A DNA stretch of 64,000 nt from CAWDMN01 sp963803155. Its GTDB lineage: Bacteria; Acidobacteriota; Terriglobia; Versatilivoradales; Versatilivoraceae. A program made the position numbers and the translations under genes. Below the pieces are notes generated by a model, which saw only the letters and a list, made by a program, of their open reading frames with translations, was not told the DNA's origin and did not search any database. The first letter of the stretch is position 1. Each line of letters opens with the position of its first letter. Positions 36,521-45,384 of this stretch are shown piece by piece. Where the stretch lies: the NCBI GenBank assembly GCA_963803155.1, contig CAWDMN010000036.1, forward strand, positions 296,880-360,879. The letters are read 5' to 3'.

Positions 36521-37240
36521 ATGAGTTCTGATATTACTTTGAAATCCCTGGCAAAAATGATTGACCATTCCTTGTTGCATCCTACCATGACCGATGCCGC
36601 GATTAAAGCTGGATGCGAGCTAGCGCGCCGTTACGATGTGGCTACTGCCTGCATAAAGCCGTACTCAATCCCCATGGCCAAAGAAATCTTGGCGGGATCG
36701 GATGTTTTGGTTTGCGCGGTCATAGGATTTCCCCACGGAAATAGCACTACCGATATTAAGGTAAAAGAAGCGGAAGCCGCAGTCCGAGCGGGCGCACCCG
36801 AAATTGACATGGTGGTGAACGTTGGCAAAGTATTGGGTGAGGACTGGAATTACGTTTCCAGCGAAATCAAGGCCGTCAACGATCGCGTTGTGGATCATAA
36901 AGGATTGTTAAAGGTTATTTTTGAAAATGACTTTCTCGAAGATTCCAATATTATAAAACTGTGTGAAATTTGTTCATTGCATCAGGTGGGCTTCGTCAAA
37001 ACGTCCACTGGGTACGGCTTCGTCCGGCAGGAAAATGGCATGTATTCATATAAAGGCGCCACGGACCATCATCTGAAACTAATGCGCCAGCACTGCCCGC
37101 CCTCCGTGCAGATCAAAGCGGCAGGCGGAGTGCGGACTCTGGATGACCTGTTGCGAGTGCGGGCCATTGGTGTCACCCGGATTGGGGCCACCGCTACGGA
37201 AAAAATCCTGGAAGACGCGAAAAAGCGAGGATACAAATAG
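36521..37240 (+). CDS. deoC: Deoxyribose-phosphate aldolase
   Basis: A 239-residue class I aldolase that cleaves 2-deoxyribose-5-phosphate to glyceraldehyde-3-phosphate and acetaldehyde in nucleoside salvage. The Schiff-base lysine is Lys160 in GFVKTSTGYG. The proton-relay residues are Asp96 (APEIDMVVNVG) and Lys199 (VQIKAAGGVR). The N-terminus LAKMIDHSLLHPTMTD is typical of the short bacterial form. The ATG at 36521 follows GAAGGA. No other nucleoside-catabolism gene is adjacent, so it seems to be a single-gene unit. Confidence 0.95.
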   Translation: MSSDITLKSLAKMIDHSLLHPTMTDAAIKAGCELARRYDVATACIKPYSIPMAKEILAGSDVLVCAVIGFPHGNSTTDIKVKEAEAAVRAGAPEIDMVVNVGKVLGEDWNYVSSEIKAVNDRVVDHKGLLKVIFENDFLEDSNIIKLCEICSLHQVGFVKTSTGYGFVRQENGMYSYKGATDHHLKLMRQHCPPSVQIKAAGGVRTLDDLLRVRAIGVTRIGATATEKILEDAKKRGYK

Positions 37241-37316
37241 AGTCCGTTTATTTGAGTGGGACAGCTCTCCGGCCTGGGTCCCGGGGCCTTTGACCCCAAG
37301 CCAGATTTGTGGACCA

Positions 37317-37345
37317 GTTTGCCAAACAAGCCGGAACTGGCAAAC
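37317..37345. terminator. Hairpin downstream of deoC
   Basis: gtttgcca (37317-37324) pairs perfectly with tggcaaac (37338-37345), 77 bases after the deoC stop. No T run follows, so termination is uncertain. The next 40 bases contain a GCCATGG core with flanks that recur, inverted, near 56067-56082. Confidence 0.4.
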
Positions 37346-37489
37346 CAAAGGTCTACCCCACCATGGCGTCAAATCGAGTCATTATTCCACACTATTGTCT
37401 CGATGGATATTTTTCAAAATTCCGGAATCTTATAAGAACTCTATATGGGGTTCCTTTGTAACCTCCCGATTGCCGTCATGGTTGGATGA

Positions 37490-38368
37490 GTGAACGCTTC
37501 AACGAACGACCTCTCGAACTTTGGATGCGGATTCCCCGATGCACCATTCATTCGAGCTGACGTGTCCTGCAGTAAAAAGCATTTTATCCATGGACTAACG
37601 AGATTGCCGATTAGCCGCTTGATTCGAAAAAATCGAATTGGACTAGGGTGCCTTCTGCTATTTGCTTTAATGCTTTTTTCGGACGGGTGCGCTCATAAAC
37701 TGCATAGAATTCCCTTGCCTGTGGGACAACAAACTGAAACCTTCAACCACCTGCAAAGCCTTACTCTCAATAACAACTTTTTGATTTACCTGCCTGATCA
37801 AGTCAACCGGCAAAAAGAAAAAAAATGGCCGCTGATTCTTTATCTGCACGGAGGGTCCTTGCGGGGAGAACTGGTCGAACGGGTAAAAAGCTACGGACTG
37901 CCTCGCCGGCTTACACAACAAGTTGACTTCCCATTCATCGTGGTCTCGCCGCAATGCCTTCCGGGACAGACCTGGAGCGAGCCCGGAGCACTTATCCGGC
38001 TTCTCGATCAAGTGGAAAGCCAGTACCCGGTGGATCGGACCAGAATCTATCTGACCGGATTCAGCATGGGAGGAGGAGGCGCCTGGCTGCTCGCCTCTCG
38101 CTATCCAGAGCGTTTTGCCGCCGTCGCGCCGCTTTGCGGCGCAGCCCAAACCTCCTGGGCTTGCGGTTTGAAAAACGTGCCTACCCGGGTCTATCATGGC
38201 GCCAAAGATATAACGATCCCTTTGCGCCGCTCGCAGGAAATGGTCAATGCACTGAAGGCCTGTGAGGGAAAGGCGGAATTGATCGTGCTGCCAGATGCCG
38301 GACACGATATATCCAAGCTTTATGACACCGACGATATCTTCAATTGGTTCCTTTCCCACCACAAATAA
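37490..38368 (+). CDS. Lipoprotein alpha/beta-hydrolase esterase
   Basis: A 292-residue frame with a lipoprotein signal (IGLGCLLLFALMLFSDGC, acylated Cys67). An alpha/beta-hydrolase follows: LILYLHGGSLRG (oxyanion region), the nucleophile elbow TGFSMGGGGAWLL with Ser192, an acidic residue in YHGAKDITIP and the catalytic His in PDAGHDISKLY. It resembles the esterase/PHB-depolymerase-like and dienelactone hydrolase families that remove acyl groups from polysaccharides. The frame opens at a GTG (37490), but the natural signal peptide would start at the TTG at 37619, so the first 43 residues may not be translated. The lipid anchor suggests an outer-membrane or periplasmic location. Confidence 0.82.
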   Translation: MNASTNDLSNFGCGFPDAPFIRADVSCSKKHFIHGLTRLPISRLIRKNRIGLGCLLLFALMLFSDGCAHKLHRIPLPVGQQTETFNHLQSLTLNNNFLIYLPDQVNRQKEKKWPLILYLHGGSLRGELVERVKSYGLPRRLTQQVDFPFIVVSPQCLPGQTWSEPGALIRLLDQVESQYPVDRTRIYLTGFSMGGGGAWLLASRYPERFAAVAPLCGAAQTSWACGLKNVPTRVYHGAKDITIPLRRSQEMVNALKACEGKAELIVLPDAGHDISKLYDTDDIFNWFLSHHK

Positions 38369-38430
38369 ACCAATTTAGAGTCCATCGATGAAGTCACAAA
38401 AAGTCTTCCCGTAGGTGGCGTTAACGCATT

Positions 38431-38468
38431 GGCCAGAGGAAAGCGGCGTCGTGCCGCCGCATTCCAAA
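38431..38468 (+). repeat. Extragenic hairpin repeat (GCCAG-AAAGC family), single copy
   Basis: The order is GGCCAG, AGGAAAGCGGC, a short loop, GCCGC, then CATTCCA. The stem GCGGC/GCCGC is flanked by the same end sequences as the two copies at 52852-52932, while the stem bases differ. It lies in the 267-base gap before cysD, where no gene was found. Confidence 0.6.
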
Positions 38469-38635
38469 ATCAGGGACAAATCCCTGTTCTCAAGGATTCG
38501 CTCAAGTAAGCGTCATTCGAATCCAAGTCCGCGGGATTCCTCCGCAGGATTGCAATCCAGTTCTAATGATGATATTTTCTTGCCCGGAAGAAAATTCATC
38601 TTAGGTGAATCAAGGTTTAGAAGAAGCCATTCAAT

Positions 38636-39517
38636 ATGTCTCGTCTCAATCGTCTGGAAAATCTCAGTATTCATATCCTCCGCGAAGCTTACAGCGAGTT
38701 CAAAAATCTCTGTATGCTCTGGTCTATCGGCAAAGATAGCACGGTCTTGCTCTGGTTGGCTCGGAAGGCATTTTTCGGACATGTTCCTATCCCGTTGATT
38801 CACATCGATACCAACTTTAAAATCCCCGAGATGATCGAATTTCGCGATCGGTTGGCGCGGGAGTGGCGTCTGGATATGATTTATGGCCAAAACCGGGATG
38901 CTCTAAAAGCCGGCACCACCTATCCCCAAGGGAAGGCTACCCGATTGGAATGTTGCCGCCTTTTGAAGACTGAGGCCCTTAAGAACACCGTTCAGGGAAC
39001 CTGGCCACGTTACCGGCTAAACCACGAATCCGGCCAATATGAAATTGACCAAAACACCGAACCCTTCACGGGCATAATTCTCGGTATTCGCGCCGACGAG
39101 GAAGGAAGCCGGTCCAAGGAACGCTATTTTTCGGCGCGAGACCAATCCAATAACTGGAGCCTGGAAGATCAGCCGCCCGAGTTCTGGAACCAGTACAAAA
39201 CCGATTTTGCTCCTGGAACTCACGTTCGAGTCCATCCCCTGCTTGACTGGCGGGAAAGTGATGTCTGGGAATATATCGGACAGGAAAAAATCCCGGTGGT
39301 CTCTCTCTATTTTCATCAGGGAAACGGCAAACGGTATCGATCCTTGGGCTGTGCACCTTGTACCGCTGCGGTGGAATCTGAAGCAGGCACGGTGGAGGAA
39401 ATCGTGGAAGAGTTGAAGACGGGCAAGTTTTCCCGTGTGGCGGAACGCGCAGGCAGGGCGCAGGATAAGGAGGACAATGGTGGATTGGAGCAACTGCGCC
39501 GCGAAGGATATATGTAG
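38636..39517 (+). CDS. cysD: Sulfate adenylyltransferase subunit 2
   Basis: CysD is the catalytic ATP-PPase subunit that forms adenosine 5'-phosphosulfate (APS) from ATP and sulfate, driven by the GTPase CysN. The 293-residue product has the PP-loop LWSIGKDST (residues 28-36), PLIHIDTNFKIPEMIEFRD, the motif GIRADEEGSRSKERYFSARD and the C-terminal RYRSLGCAPCTAAVESEAGTVEEIVEEL signature. It opens a cys cluster with cysN, a toxin-antitoxin pair and cysC. A 324-base spacer of heptamer repeats separates it from cysN. No Cbl/CysB or SAM-box-like control element was recognised upstream. Confidence 0.95.
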   Translation: MSRLNRLENLSIHILREAYSEFKNLCMLWSIGKDSTVLLWLARKAFFGHVPIPLIHIDTNFKIPEMIEFRDRLAREWRLDMIYGQNRDALKAGTTYPQGKATRLECCRLLKTEALKNTVQGTWPRYRLNHESGQYEIDQNTEPFTGIILGIRADEEGSRSKERYFSARDQSNNWSLEDQPPEFWNQYKTDFAPGTHVRVHPLLDWRESDVWEYIGQEKIPVVSLYFHQGNGKRYRSLGCAPCTAAVESEAGTVEEIVEELKTGKFSRVAERAGRAQDKEDNGGLEQLRREGYM

Positions 39518-39841
39518 GGATGAAGGATGAGGGATGAGGTAAAAAGAAGTAGATAGTGGGCAGTAGACTGTAATTAGTAGGAAGTAGACAGCAGGCGGTA
39601 AGCAGAAACGACAGGTGAGAGGAATGAATCGGGCCGAACAATGGGAAATGCTTGTGGGGATTTGAAAGCTTCTTCTTTGGGCGCCAAGTCTGATTGTACT
39701 TTCCTTCATACCACTTTTCTCCACAACTGGTCGATCCGCTACTCGTTGGCTCCTGTTTCCTGACAACTTTTCTCTATCATCTATCCACTATTTACTATTC
39801 ACTTTTTGCTTTATTTCCCAAGCGCCTGACACCTTAATAAT
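39518..39841. repeat. Degenerate heptanucleotide repeat arrays, inverted pair, between cysD and cysN
   Basis: Directly after the cysD stop come period-7 repeats: ggatgaa-type units at 39518-39538, then units like agtagac from 39548 to 39603 (agtagat, agtgggc, agtagac and so on, in register). After about 170 bases without repeats a second array at 39773-39807 has units such as tctatcc and actattc, the reverse-complement style of the first. A coding role is unlikely: the reading frames here are low in complexity and run on both strands. The same two-array layout is seen at 52075-52199 and 54254-54343. Confidence 0.7.
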
Positions 39842-41626
39842 ATGGAACGAGAAGATCTTACCTTAGTCATCGTAGGTCATGTGGATCACGGCAAGAGCAC
39901 AATTATTGGCCGCCTGTTAGCTGATACCGGCTCTTTGCCCGAGGGCCGCCTGGAGCAGGTCCGTGAACTCTGCCGCCGCAACTCCAAGCCATTTGAATAC
40001 GCTTTTTTACTCGATGCCTTGAAAGAAGAACGTGCCCAGGGTATTACCATTGACATTGCCCGGATTCATTTCAAAACTGCCCATCGCGATTATTTGATCC
40101 TGGATGCTCCGGGGCATATCGAGTTTCTGAAAAACATGGTCACTGGCGCCTCCCGGGCCGAAGCGGCCCTGCTCGTCATCGATGCCGTGGAGGGAGTGCG
40201 GGAGAATTCCCGCCGCCATGGGACTCTCCTCTCCATGTTGGGAATTCGCCAATTGGCGGTGTTAATCAACAAGATGGACCTCCAAGACTATCGACGAACA
40301 GCCTTCGAGAAAATTCGCGGGGAATACCGGGAATTCCTCGAGCAGTTGCAGCTTCAAGCTTCCTGCTTCATCCCCGTTAGTGGCATGGAAGGCGGCAACA
40401 TCGCCGCAAAATCGCCTGCCATGCCTTGGTATGAGGGACCCACGGTTTTAGATATTCTCGATTCGTTTCAATCCGCCCCACCTCCAGTAGACAAGCCGTT
40501 CCGCATGCCGGTTCAGGCGGTTTACAAGTTCACCGGAGATGGCGACAGCCGCCGCATTGTAGCCGGCACGGTGGAGACCGGGCACATCCGAGCCGAACAA
40601 GGCGTAGTATTCTATCCCTCTGGGAAAAAGAGCAAAATCCGATCTCTCGAAGTCTTCGGTAAATTACCCCCCACGGAAATATCTGCCGGGACCGCAGCGG
40701 GATTTACGCTGGAAGAACAGCTTTACATCACCCGTGGAGAAGTGGCCGCGGCTGTCGGAGAGCTTCCCCCCAAAGTGACCTCGCGGCTGAGGGTGAATCT
40801 TTTCTGGCTGGGCAAAGACCCGCTTCGCCAGGACAAGGAATATTTGTTGAAATGCAATACTTCAAAAGTGCGAGTGCGTTTGGAAGGCATTTCCAAAGTG
40901 TTGAATGCTGCAACGCTTGAAGCAGCTAAAAAAGAACTAGTTGAACGGCATGAAGCAGCGGATTGCGTCCTTTCCCTGGAAAAGCCGGTGGGCTTCGATA
41001 CAATCGACACCAACTGGGAGACCGGACGGTTTGTCCTCATAGACAATTTTGAAATTTCGGGCGGAGGACTTATCCTGGAGGCGTTGGAGGATTGCCAGAG
41101 CCTTGTGCGCGCGAAAGTATTCCAGCGCAACTTGAAATGGGAAAAAAGCCTGATCCCGGCTGAGGAACGGGAAGTGCGATTTCGACAAAAAGCCGCACTG
41201 ATCTTGATTACGGGAGAAAGGGACTCTGGGAAAAAGCCTCTGGCACGGGAACTGGAAAGGCAGTTGTTTGAGCAGGGACGCCTGGTCTATTTCATGGGCA
41301 TTAGCAATGTTCTCTACGGTGTCGATTCCGATATAAAAAAGCCTGGAGAGAACCATCGCATTGAGCATCTGCGCCGATTGGCGGAGGTCTCACATTTGAT
41401 GCTGGATGCCGGGGCCATCTTGATTGTCACTGCGGTGGAGTTGATGGAGGAAGATTTAACGTCCATTCAAACCATTGTTAATCCAAACCAGATCGAAGTT
41501 ATCTGGATCGGAGAAGAAAGAGAGTCTATTCCCGTCGGTGCGATTGCATTTTCCGCGCACCCCTCTCCTGAAGAGACTGCCAGGAAGATTGAAGGTCATT
41601 TGCTTGCAAAGGGAATACTCTTCTGA
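39842..41626 (+). CDS. cysN: Sulfate adenylyltransferase subunit 1 with degenerate C-terminal APS-kinase-like domain
   Basis: The 594-residue protein has an EF-Tu-like GTPase (G1 GHVDHGKST at 12-20, LDAPGHIEF, NKMD) with two beta-barrel domains, which drives APS synthesis by CysD. From about residue 448 a domain with APS kinase (CysC) layout follows, but its P-loop reads GERDSGKKPLA (from residue 458), with Lys in place of the usual Ser/Thr. The APS-binding GDNxR segment is replaced by MGISNVLYGVDSDI. The domain therefore probably lacks kinase activity and may be structural or regulatory. An intact CysC is encoded 0.85 kb downstream, consistent with this. Start at the ATG 39842; no clear ribosome site. 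Confidence 0.92.
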   Translation: MEREDLTLVIVGHVDHGKSTIIGRLLADTGSLPEGRLEQVRELCRRNSKPFEYAFLLDALKEERAQGITIDIARIHFKTAHRDYLILDAPGHIEFLKNMVTGASRAEAALLVIDAVEGVRENSRRHGTLLSMLGIRQLAVLINKMDLQDYRRTAFEKIRGEYREFLEQLQLQASCFIPVSGMEGGNIAAKSPAMPWYEGPTVLDILDSFQSAPPPVDKPFRMPVQAVYKFTGDGDSRRIVAGTVETGHIRAEQGVVFYPSGKKSKIRSLEVFGKLPPTEISAGTAAGFTLEEQLYITRGEVAAAVGELPPKVTSRLRVNLFWLGKDPLRQDKEYLLKCNTSKVRVRLEGISKVLNAATLEAAKKELVERHEAADCVLSLEKPVGFDTIDTNWETGRFVLIDNFEISGGGLILEALEDCQSLVRAKVFQRNLKWEKSLIPAEEREVRFRQKAALILITGERDSGKKPLARELERQLFEQGRLVYFMGISNVLYGVDSDIKKPGENHRIEHLRRLAEVSHLMLDAGAILIVTAVELMEEDLTSIQTIVNPNQIEVIWIGEERESIPVGAIAFSAHPSPEETARKIEGHLLAKGILF

Positions 41627-41658
41627 AACAATCAGGTTGTTTTTTTCTCAAGAGGGTC

Positions 41659-41949
41659 ATGGAACCTACTCTGAAAAAAATATTGGACATCTTGAAAAGA
41701 GGACTAGACAACATCCCCTGCACGATATTTTTCTTCGGCTCCAGAGTCAGAGGAGAACAAAATCCCGCATCCGATTATGACTTCGCGGTTCACTCCGCGG
41801 TTGAAATCTCCGCCAGTTTGAGCCTTCTTCGGGAAGAGCTTGAAGAGTCCAACATTCCCCAGAAAGTTGACTTGGTGGACTTAAAGCAGACCTCTGAAGA
41901 ATTCCGGTCCGTGATTTTGCGGGAAGGAGTGATCTTATGGAGAACCTGA
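41659..41949 (+). CDS. MntA-type minimal nucleotidyltransferase antitoxin
   Basis: A 96-residue MNT-fold protein with the exact active-site signature GSX10DXD: FFFGSRVRGEQNPASDYDFAV has Gly27-Ser28 and Asp39/Asp41. In characterised MntA/HepT pairs such a protein adenylylates a tyrosine next to the HEPN active site and so silences the toxin. The ATG follows AGAGG closely. The gene begins 32 bases after cysN, and its end overlaps the HEPN gene by 13 bases. Its place inside a sulfate-activation operon is unusual. Confidence 0.88.
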   Translation: MEPTLKKILDILKRGLDNIPCTIFFFGSRVRGEQNPASDYDFAVHSAVEISASLSLLREELEESNIPQKVDLVDLKQTSEEFRSVILREGVILWRT

Positions 41950-42344
41950 AGGCTAAATTGAATTCCATGTCCAAGGCTTTGGGAACTCTGGAAGAGGGCC
42001 TTACTCTCCCCTTTAGCGTATTGGTCCGCGATGCCTGTATTCAAAGGTTTGAATATTCGTTCGAGACCTGTTGGAAGGCTGTAAAGGAATATTTAAGAGA
42101 ATTCGAAGGGATATCCTGCCATTCCCCAAAAAGCTGTCTTCGCGAAGCCTTTCAATTAGGCCTCTTAAATGGAGAAGATACTTCAATATCATTGAAGATG
42201 GTGGATGCTCGAAATCTTACGGCACACACCTACATTGAGGCCGTTGCTCAGTCAATATTTGAGGAATTACCCCAATATCTACGAGTGATGAAACAACTAC
42301 TAGAAAATATGGCCGAAAGAAAAAGAGGATTATCCCGTCTTTAA
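41937..42344 (+). CDS. HEPN-domain toxin (HepT-like, HI0074 family)
   Basis: A 135-residue all-helical protein of the HI0074/HEPN type, starting at an ATG inside mntA, seven bases after AAGGAG. The sequence CIQRFEYSFETCWKAVKEYL matches the nucleotidyltransferase substrate-binding family. The RNase signature is Arg92-x4-His97-x-Tyr99 in ARNLTAHTYIE, that is RX4HXY with the tyrosine that MntA modifies in known systems. With the preceding MNT gene it forms a complete type VII toxin-antitoxin pair. The toxin should be an RNase that cuts tRNA or mRNA unless adenylylated. Confidence 0.88.
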   Translation: MENLKAKLNSMSKALGTLEEGLTLPFSVLVRDACIQRFEYSFETCWKAVKEYLREFEGISCHSPKSCLREAFQLGLLNGEDTSISLKMVDARNLTAHTYIEAVAQSIFEELPQYLRVMKQLLENMAERKRGLSRL

Positions 42345-42477
42345 CTTGTTTGAGCTGCAAAAACCCAAGGCTTTTCGACAAGTATTGGACTACTTCATTG
42401 GGGATCCCTTTCAGAAAAGACATTCCTTTGTTGGATCGCCAATTCACATTCATTCCCTTTATCCGGGGCTGAAAGAT

Positions 42478-43071
42478 ATGAATTTAAATTTGACTTGGCA
42501 CCTTGGAAAAGTCACGCCGGAAGACCGCTTTCGTTTTCTGGGCCAGTCTGGATTGGTTGTATGGTTTACCGGCCTTTCGGGCTCTGGCAAATCCACTCTG
42601 GCGGTGGAAGCCGAACAAAAGCTCTTCGAGCTTGGCCGCCTGGCCTACCGTCTGGATGGCGACAATATTCGGCAAGGCCTCAATTCTGATCTGGGATTTA
42701 CAGCGCGGGACCGAGATGAGAATATCCGGCGAGTGGCTGAAGTGGCGGCCCTATTTCAGGATGCCGGATTGATCGTCTTAGTCGCCTTCATTTCTCCCTT
42801 TAAAACAATGCGGGAATTTGCCCGGCAACAATGTGGAGAAAATAAATTCCTGGAGGTGTTCCTCAAAGCAGATCTCGATACCCTCAAGCAGCGAGATGTT
42901 AAGGGTCTATATACTAAGGCGCTGAAGGGAAGTCTGCCAGAATTCACCGGCATTTCTCATCCTTACGAAGAGCCCCACAATCCGGATTTGGTGATCAATA
43001 CGGCAACTTCTTCGATTGACGATTCGGTTGAGATGCTGCTCTCCGCCATACGTTCTCGTCAGCCCTGGTAG
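42478..43071 (+). CDS. cysC: Adenylylsulfate (APS) kinase
   Basis: A 197-residue APS kinase that phosphorylates APS to PAPS. The P-loop is TGLSGSGKST (residues 31-40), followed by LDGDNIRQGLNSDLGFT (APS-binding GDN motif, residues 61-63), the helical lid and the IVLVAFISPFKTMREFAR segment. The ATG at 42478-42480 fits the family start and leaves a 133-base gap after the HEPN gene. An earlier in-frame TTG at 42346 would add 44 unrelated residues and is rejected. All key residues are intact, in contrast to the C-terminal domain of CysN. The gene ends the plus-strand cys cluster and converges on gspD. Confidence 0.95.
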   Translation: MNLNLTWHLGKVTPEDRFRFLGQSGLVVWFTGLSGSGKSTLAVEAEQKLFELGRLAYRLDGDNIRQGLNSDLGFTARDRDENIRRVAEVAALFQDAGLIVLVAFISPFKTMREFARQQCGENKFLEVFLKADLDTLKQRDVKGLYTKALKGSLPEFTGISHPYEEPHNPDLVINTATSSIDDSVEMLLSAIRSRQPW

Positions 43072-43192
43072 ATCCATCAATCGGAAACCCATGCCGAGGC
43101 TCCCAAGTGTCCCGTCTAGTCTTCTTCATTGCAGATCAATAGCATCTTTCATCACCAACGCACAAAAAAGAGGAGATGGATCGTCGAGAAAA

Positions 43193-45199
43193 TTAGTTGG
43201 ATATGCTTTCGACCCGATCTTGACTTCCCAGTTCTTTCTTGATTTCCCGCAATTTCCCCTTGAATTCTTCAGTCAGAGTGTTGGCCTCATCCAAATTTTG
43301 AATGACATGCGGGGTAATCAAAACGATCAGTTCATGCCGATCTTGATTGGTGGACGTGCTCCCGAACAACCATCCCACCAGGGGGACATGGCCCAAACCC
43401 GGGATGCGGTTCTCAGTCCGGCCATTGTTCTCAGAGATGATCCCGCCAATCACAATGGTTTCGCCATCCTTGACTGTCGCTTGAGTATTGACGGATTTGA
43501 CGTCAATCGTAGGAGACTGGACCGATCCTGAGATCGGTGCACCTGGAGCGCTGACTTCCTGGTCAATTTTCAGAGTAACCCAGCCACTGGAATTGATGCG
43601 CGGGGTTACCGATAGAATCACGCCAGTCGCACGGTTGTTGATCGTATTGGAAAACAGTGCACTACCCGTCCCCGTGCCTCCGCCAACAACACCTGTTGAC
43701 GCGAGCATGGGTACCTCTTGTCCTACCTGGATGCGAGCCGTTACATTATCGGCGGCCAAAATTGTGGGGGCCGAAAGCATCCTGGTGCGGCCGCGGGACT
43801 CCGTGGCATTAAGAAATGAAATCAGTTCTTTGGACCGTCCGATCCAGGCCACTCCACTTAAATTCAACCCTGCCGCATATGCGACATTATTGAAAGTTGC
43901 GCTGGTGGCTGTGTAGGATGCATCCTTCCCTTGAAAGCGCGCGGAAGTGGTGCGATTCTGCAGGAACCATTGGACTCCCATGGAAAATGCACCATTCAAT
44001 TTCACTTCATATATTTTGGCATCAATCAAAACCTGGCGGGGAACAATATCCAAGTCCTTTATTGTTTCCTTTATGCTGGCATAATCTTGGGGACTGGCCT
44101 GAATAATGAGCATATTATAAACATCATCTGCCACTACCTTCATATCCCCTTCGCTAAAACCAGCGGCTGTTTTTTCATCTTCGGGTCGAATTCCCGATGG
44201 CAAAGCTGCATTGGGCATGGAGGATTGCGGAATTCCCAGGGGAGTAACGGGTGCAGTCAATGATAAATCCTTTTTCTTGGCGTAAATCTGAGTCAGCAAT
44301 TTGGCGATGCGATCAGCTTTAGAATTCTCCACCTTGTAGACATAAGTTTTTCTGGCAATGTTCTCCGAAGTTCTATCCAGCCGATCGATCCAGTTTTTTA
44401 CTTCCGCGAACGATCCGGGATTGGGACTGACAGCTAGAATTCCATTGATTTTCTCTATGGGAATGAACCGAACGGCCGACTCATTGCTGGAAAGTGAAAA
44501 AGCTGAAAAGATATTTGTCAAGTCAATCACCAAGCTAGAGGCCCGCAGATTCTTAATTTCAAACAACTGCACTCTTTGCTTTTGAAAAACGTCGGCGTCG
44601 AATATTTCCACCAATTCCAGCAATTTGCGCAAATTATCAACATTTTCCGTGATAATAAGTATATTTCCTTTTTCATGAACCAGCATATTCCCGGCTTCAG
44701 AAAGATAAGGTTTTAACACCTCGGACATATCCTTGGCGGAAACATACTGCATGGGGATAACTTGCATAATCATCGGTTCCGCTTTGTCAACTTTTTCACC
44801 TTTGCCCTGCAAGCGCACGCTGATCGGCAGTTTCGAAGCCCTGCTTGAAGGAACGATCTGATACAGCTCTCCTGTCTTTACCATTGTGAACCCATTAATT
44901 TGCAGGATGGTCTGGAAGAGGGAAAACAAATCTTCTTTTTTATAATCGCCGGAAATATTGATCGTGGCAACACCCTTGACACTCGGATCGACGATGTAGT
45001 TTAACTTCAAAATATCATGTCCGATGATGTTGATTACTTGATTCAAATCGGCATGTTCGAGATTCAAAGCTGGAGACGGTTTTTCCGCTGAACCAGCAAC
45101 TGGTTTCTGCGGTGCCGCCTGCACTTCAATCACTGGGAACGCAAGTAGAATGAGGACCAAAATTAAAAAAAGTGGAATCCATATTTTCGTTTTTAGCAT
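43193..45199 (-). CDS. gspD: Type II secretion system secretin
   Basis: GspD forms the outer-membrane ring of the secretion channel. The ATG at 45197-45199 lies six bases after GGAG and begins a signal peptide (MLKTKIWIPLFLILVLILL); the 4-residue longer ATG at 45211 has no such site. The 668-residue product has the N0 domain (LNLEHADLNQVINIIGHDIL), three N1-type ring domains (VIPMQYVSAKDMSEVLKPYL, VQLFEIKNLRAS, KTYVYKVENSKADRIAKLL) and the secretin domain (VGQEVPMLAS, VLSVTPRINSSGWVTLKID, LGHVPLVGWLFGST). A short C-terminal tail lacks a clear pilotin-binding S domain. It is the last gene of the gsp operon. Confidence 0.95.
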   Translation of the reverse strand: MLKTKIWIPLFLILVLILLAFPVIEVQAAPQKPVAGSAEKPSPALNLEHADLNQVINIIGHDILKLNYIVDPSVKGVATINISGDYKKEDLFSLFQTILQINGFTMVKTGELYQIVPSSRASKLPISVRLQGKGEKVDKAEPMIMQVIPMQYVSAKDMSEVLKPYLSEAGNMLVHEKGNILIITENVDNLRKLLELVEIFDADVFQKQRVQLFEIKNLRASSLVIDLTNIFSAFSLSSNESAVRFIPIEKINGILAVSPNPGSFAEVKNWIDRLDRTSENIARKTYVYKVENSKADRIAKLLTQIYAKKKDLSLTAPVTPLGIPQSSMPNAALPSGIRPEDEKTAAGFSEGDMKVVADDVYNMLIIQASPQDYASIKETIKDLDIVPRQVLIDAKIYEVKLNGAFSMGVQWFLQNRTTSARFQGKDASYTATSATFNNVAYAAGLNLSGVAWIGRSKELISFLNATESRGRTRMLSAPTILAADNVTARIQVGQEVPMLASTGVVGGGTGTGSALFSNTINNRATGVILSVTPRINSSGWVTLKIDQEVSAPGAPISGSVQSPTIDVKSVNTQATVKDGETIVIGGIISENNGRTENRIPGLGHVPLVGWLFGSTSTNQDRHELIVLITPHVIQNLDEANTLTEEFKGKLREIKKELGSQDRVESISN

Positions 45200-45384
45200 T
45201 CTCTGCTCCATTATTGTCTGCCGAACCTCCCAACTTTTTCTTCCCTGCCATGCGTGAAGGTTCAGCATCTTTTCAAACCATAATCCGTCAACCGACAAAA
45301 TTCTCCTTGCATTAATTGGATCAAGAGCAAAACATGCCTGGCGGCAACAGTCATTTATTTCCAAACGAGCTCCCTGAAGAATGA

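Noticed and set aside
37667..38362. Minus-strand frame opposite the lipoprotein esterase.
   Set aside because: Shadow of the esterase gene, with no start signal or domain.
39017..39766. Minus-strand reading frame over cysD and the following gap.
   Set aside because: It overlaps cysD, and its N-terminal part is only translated heptamer repeats.
42346..42477. Longer CysC starting at TTG 42346.
   Set aside because: The 44 extra residues are not CysC-like; the ATG at 42478 gives the family start.
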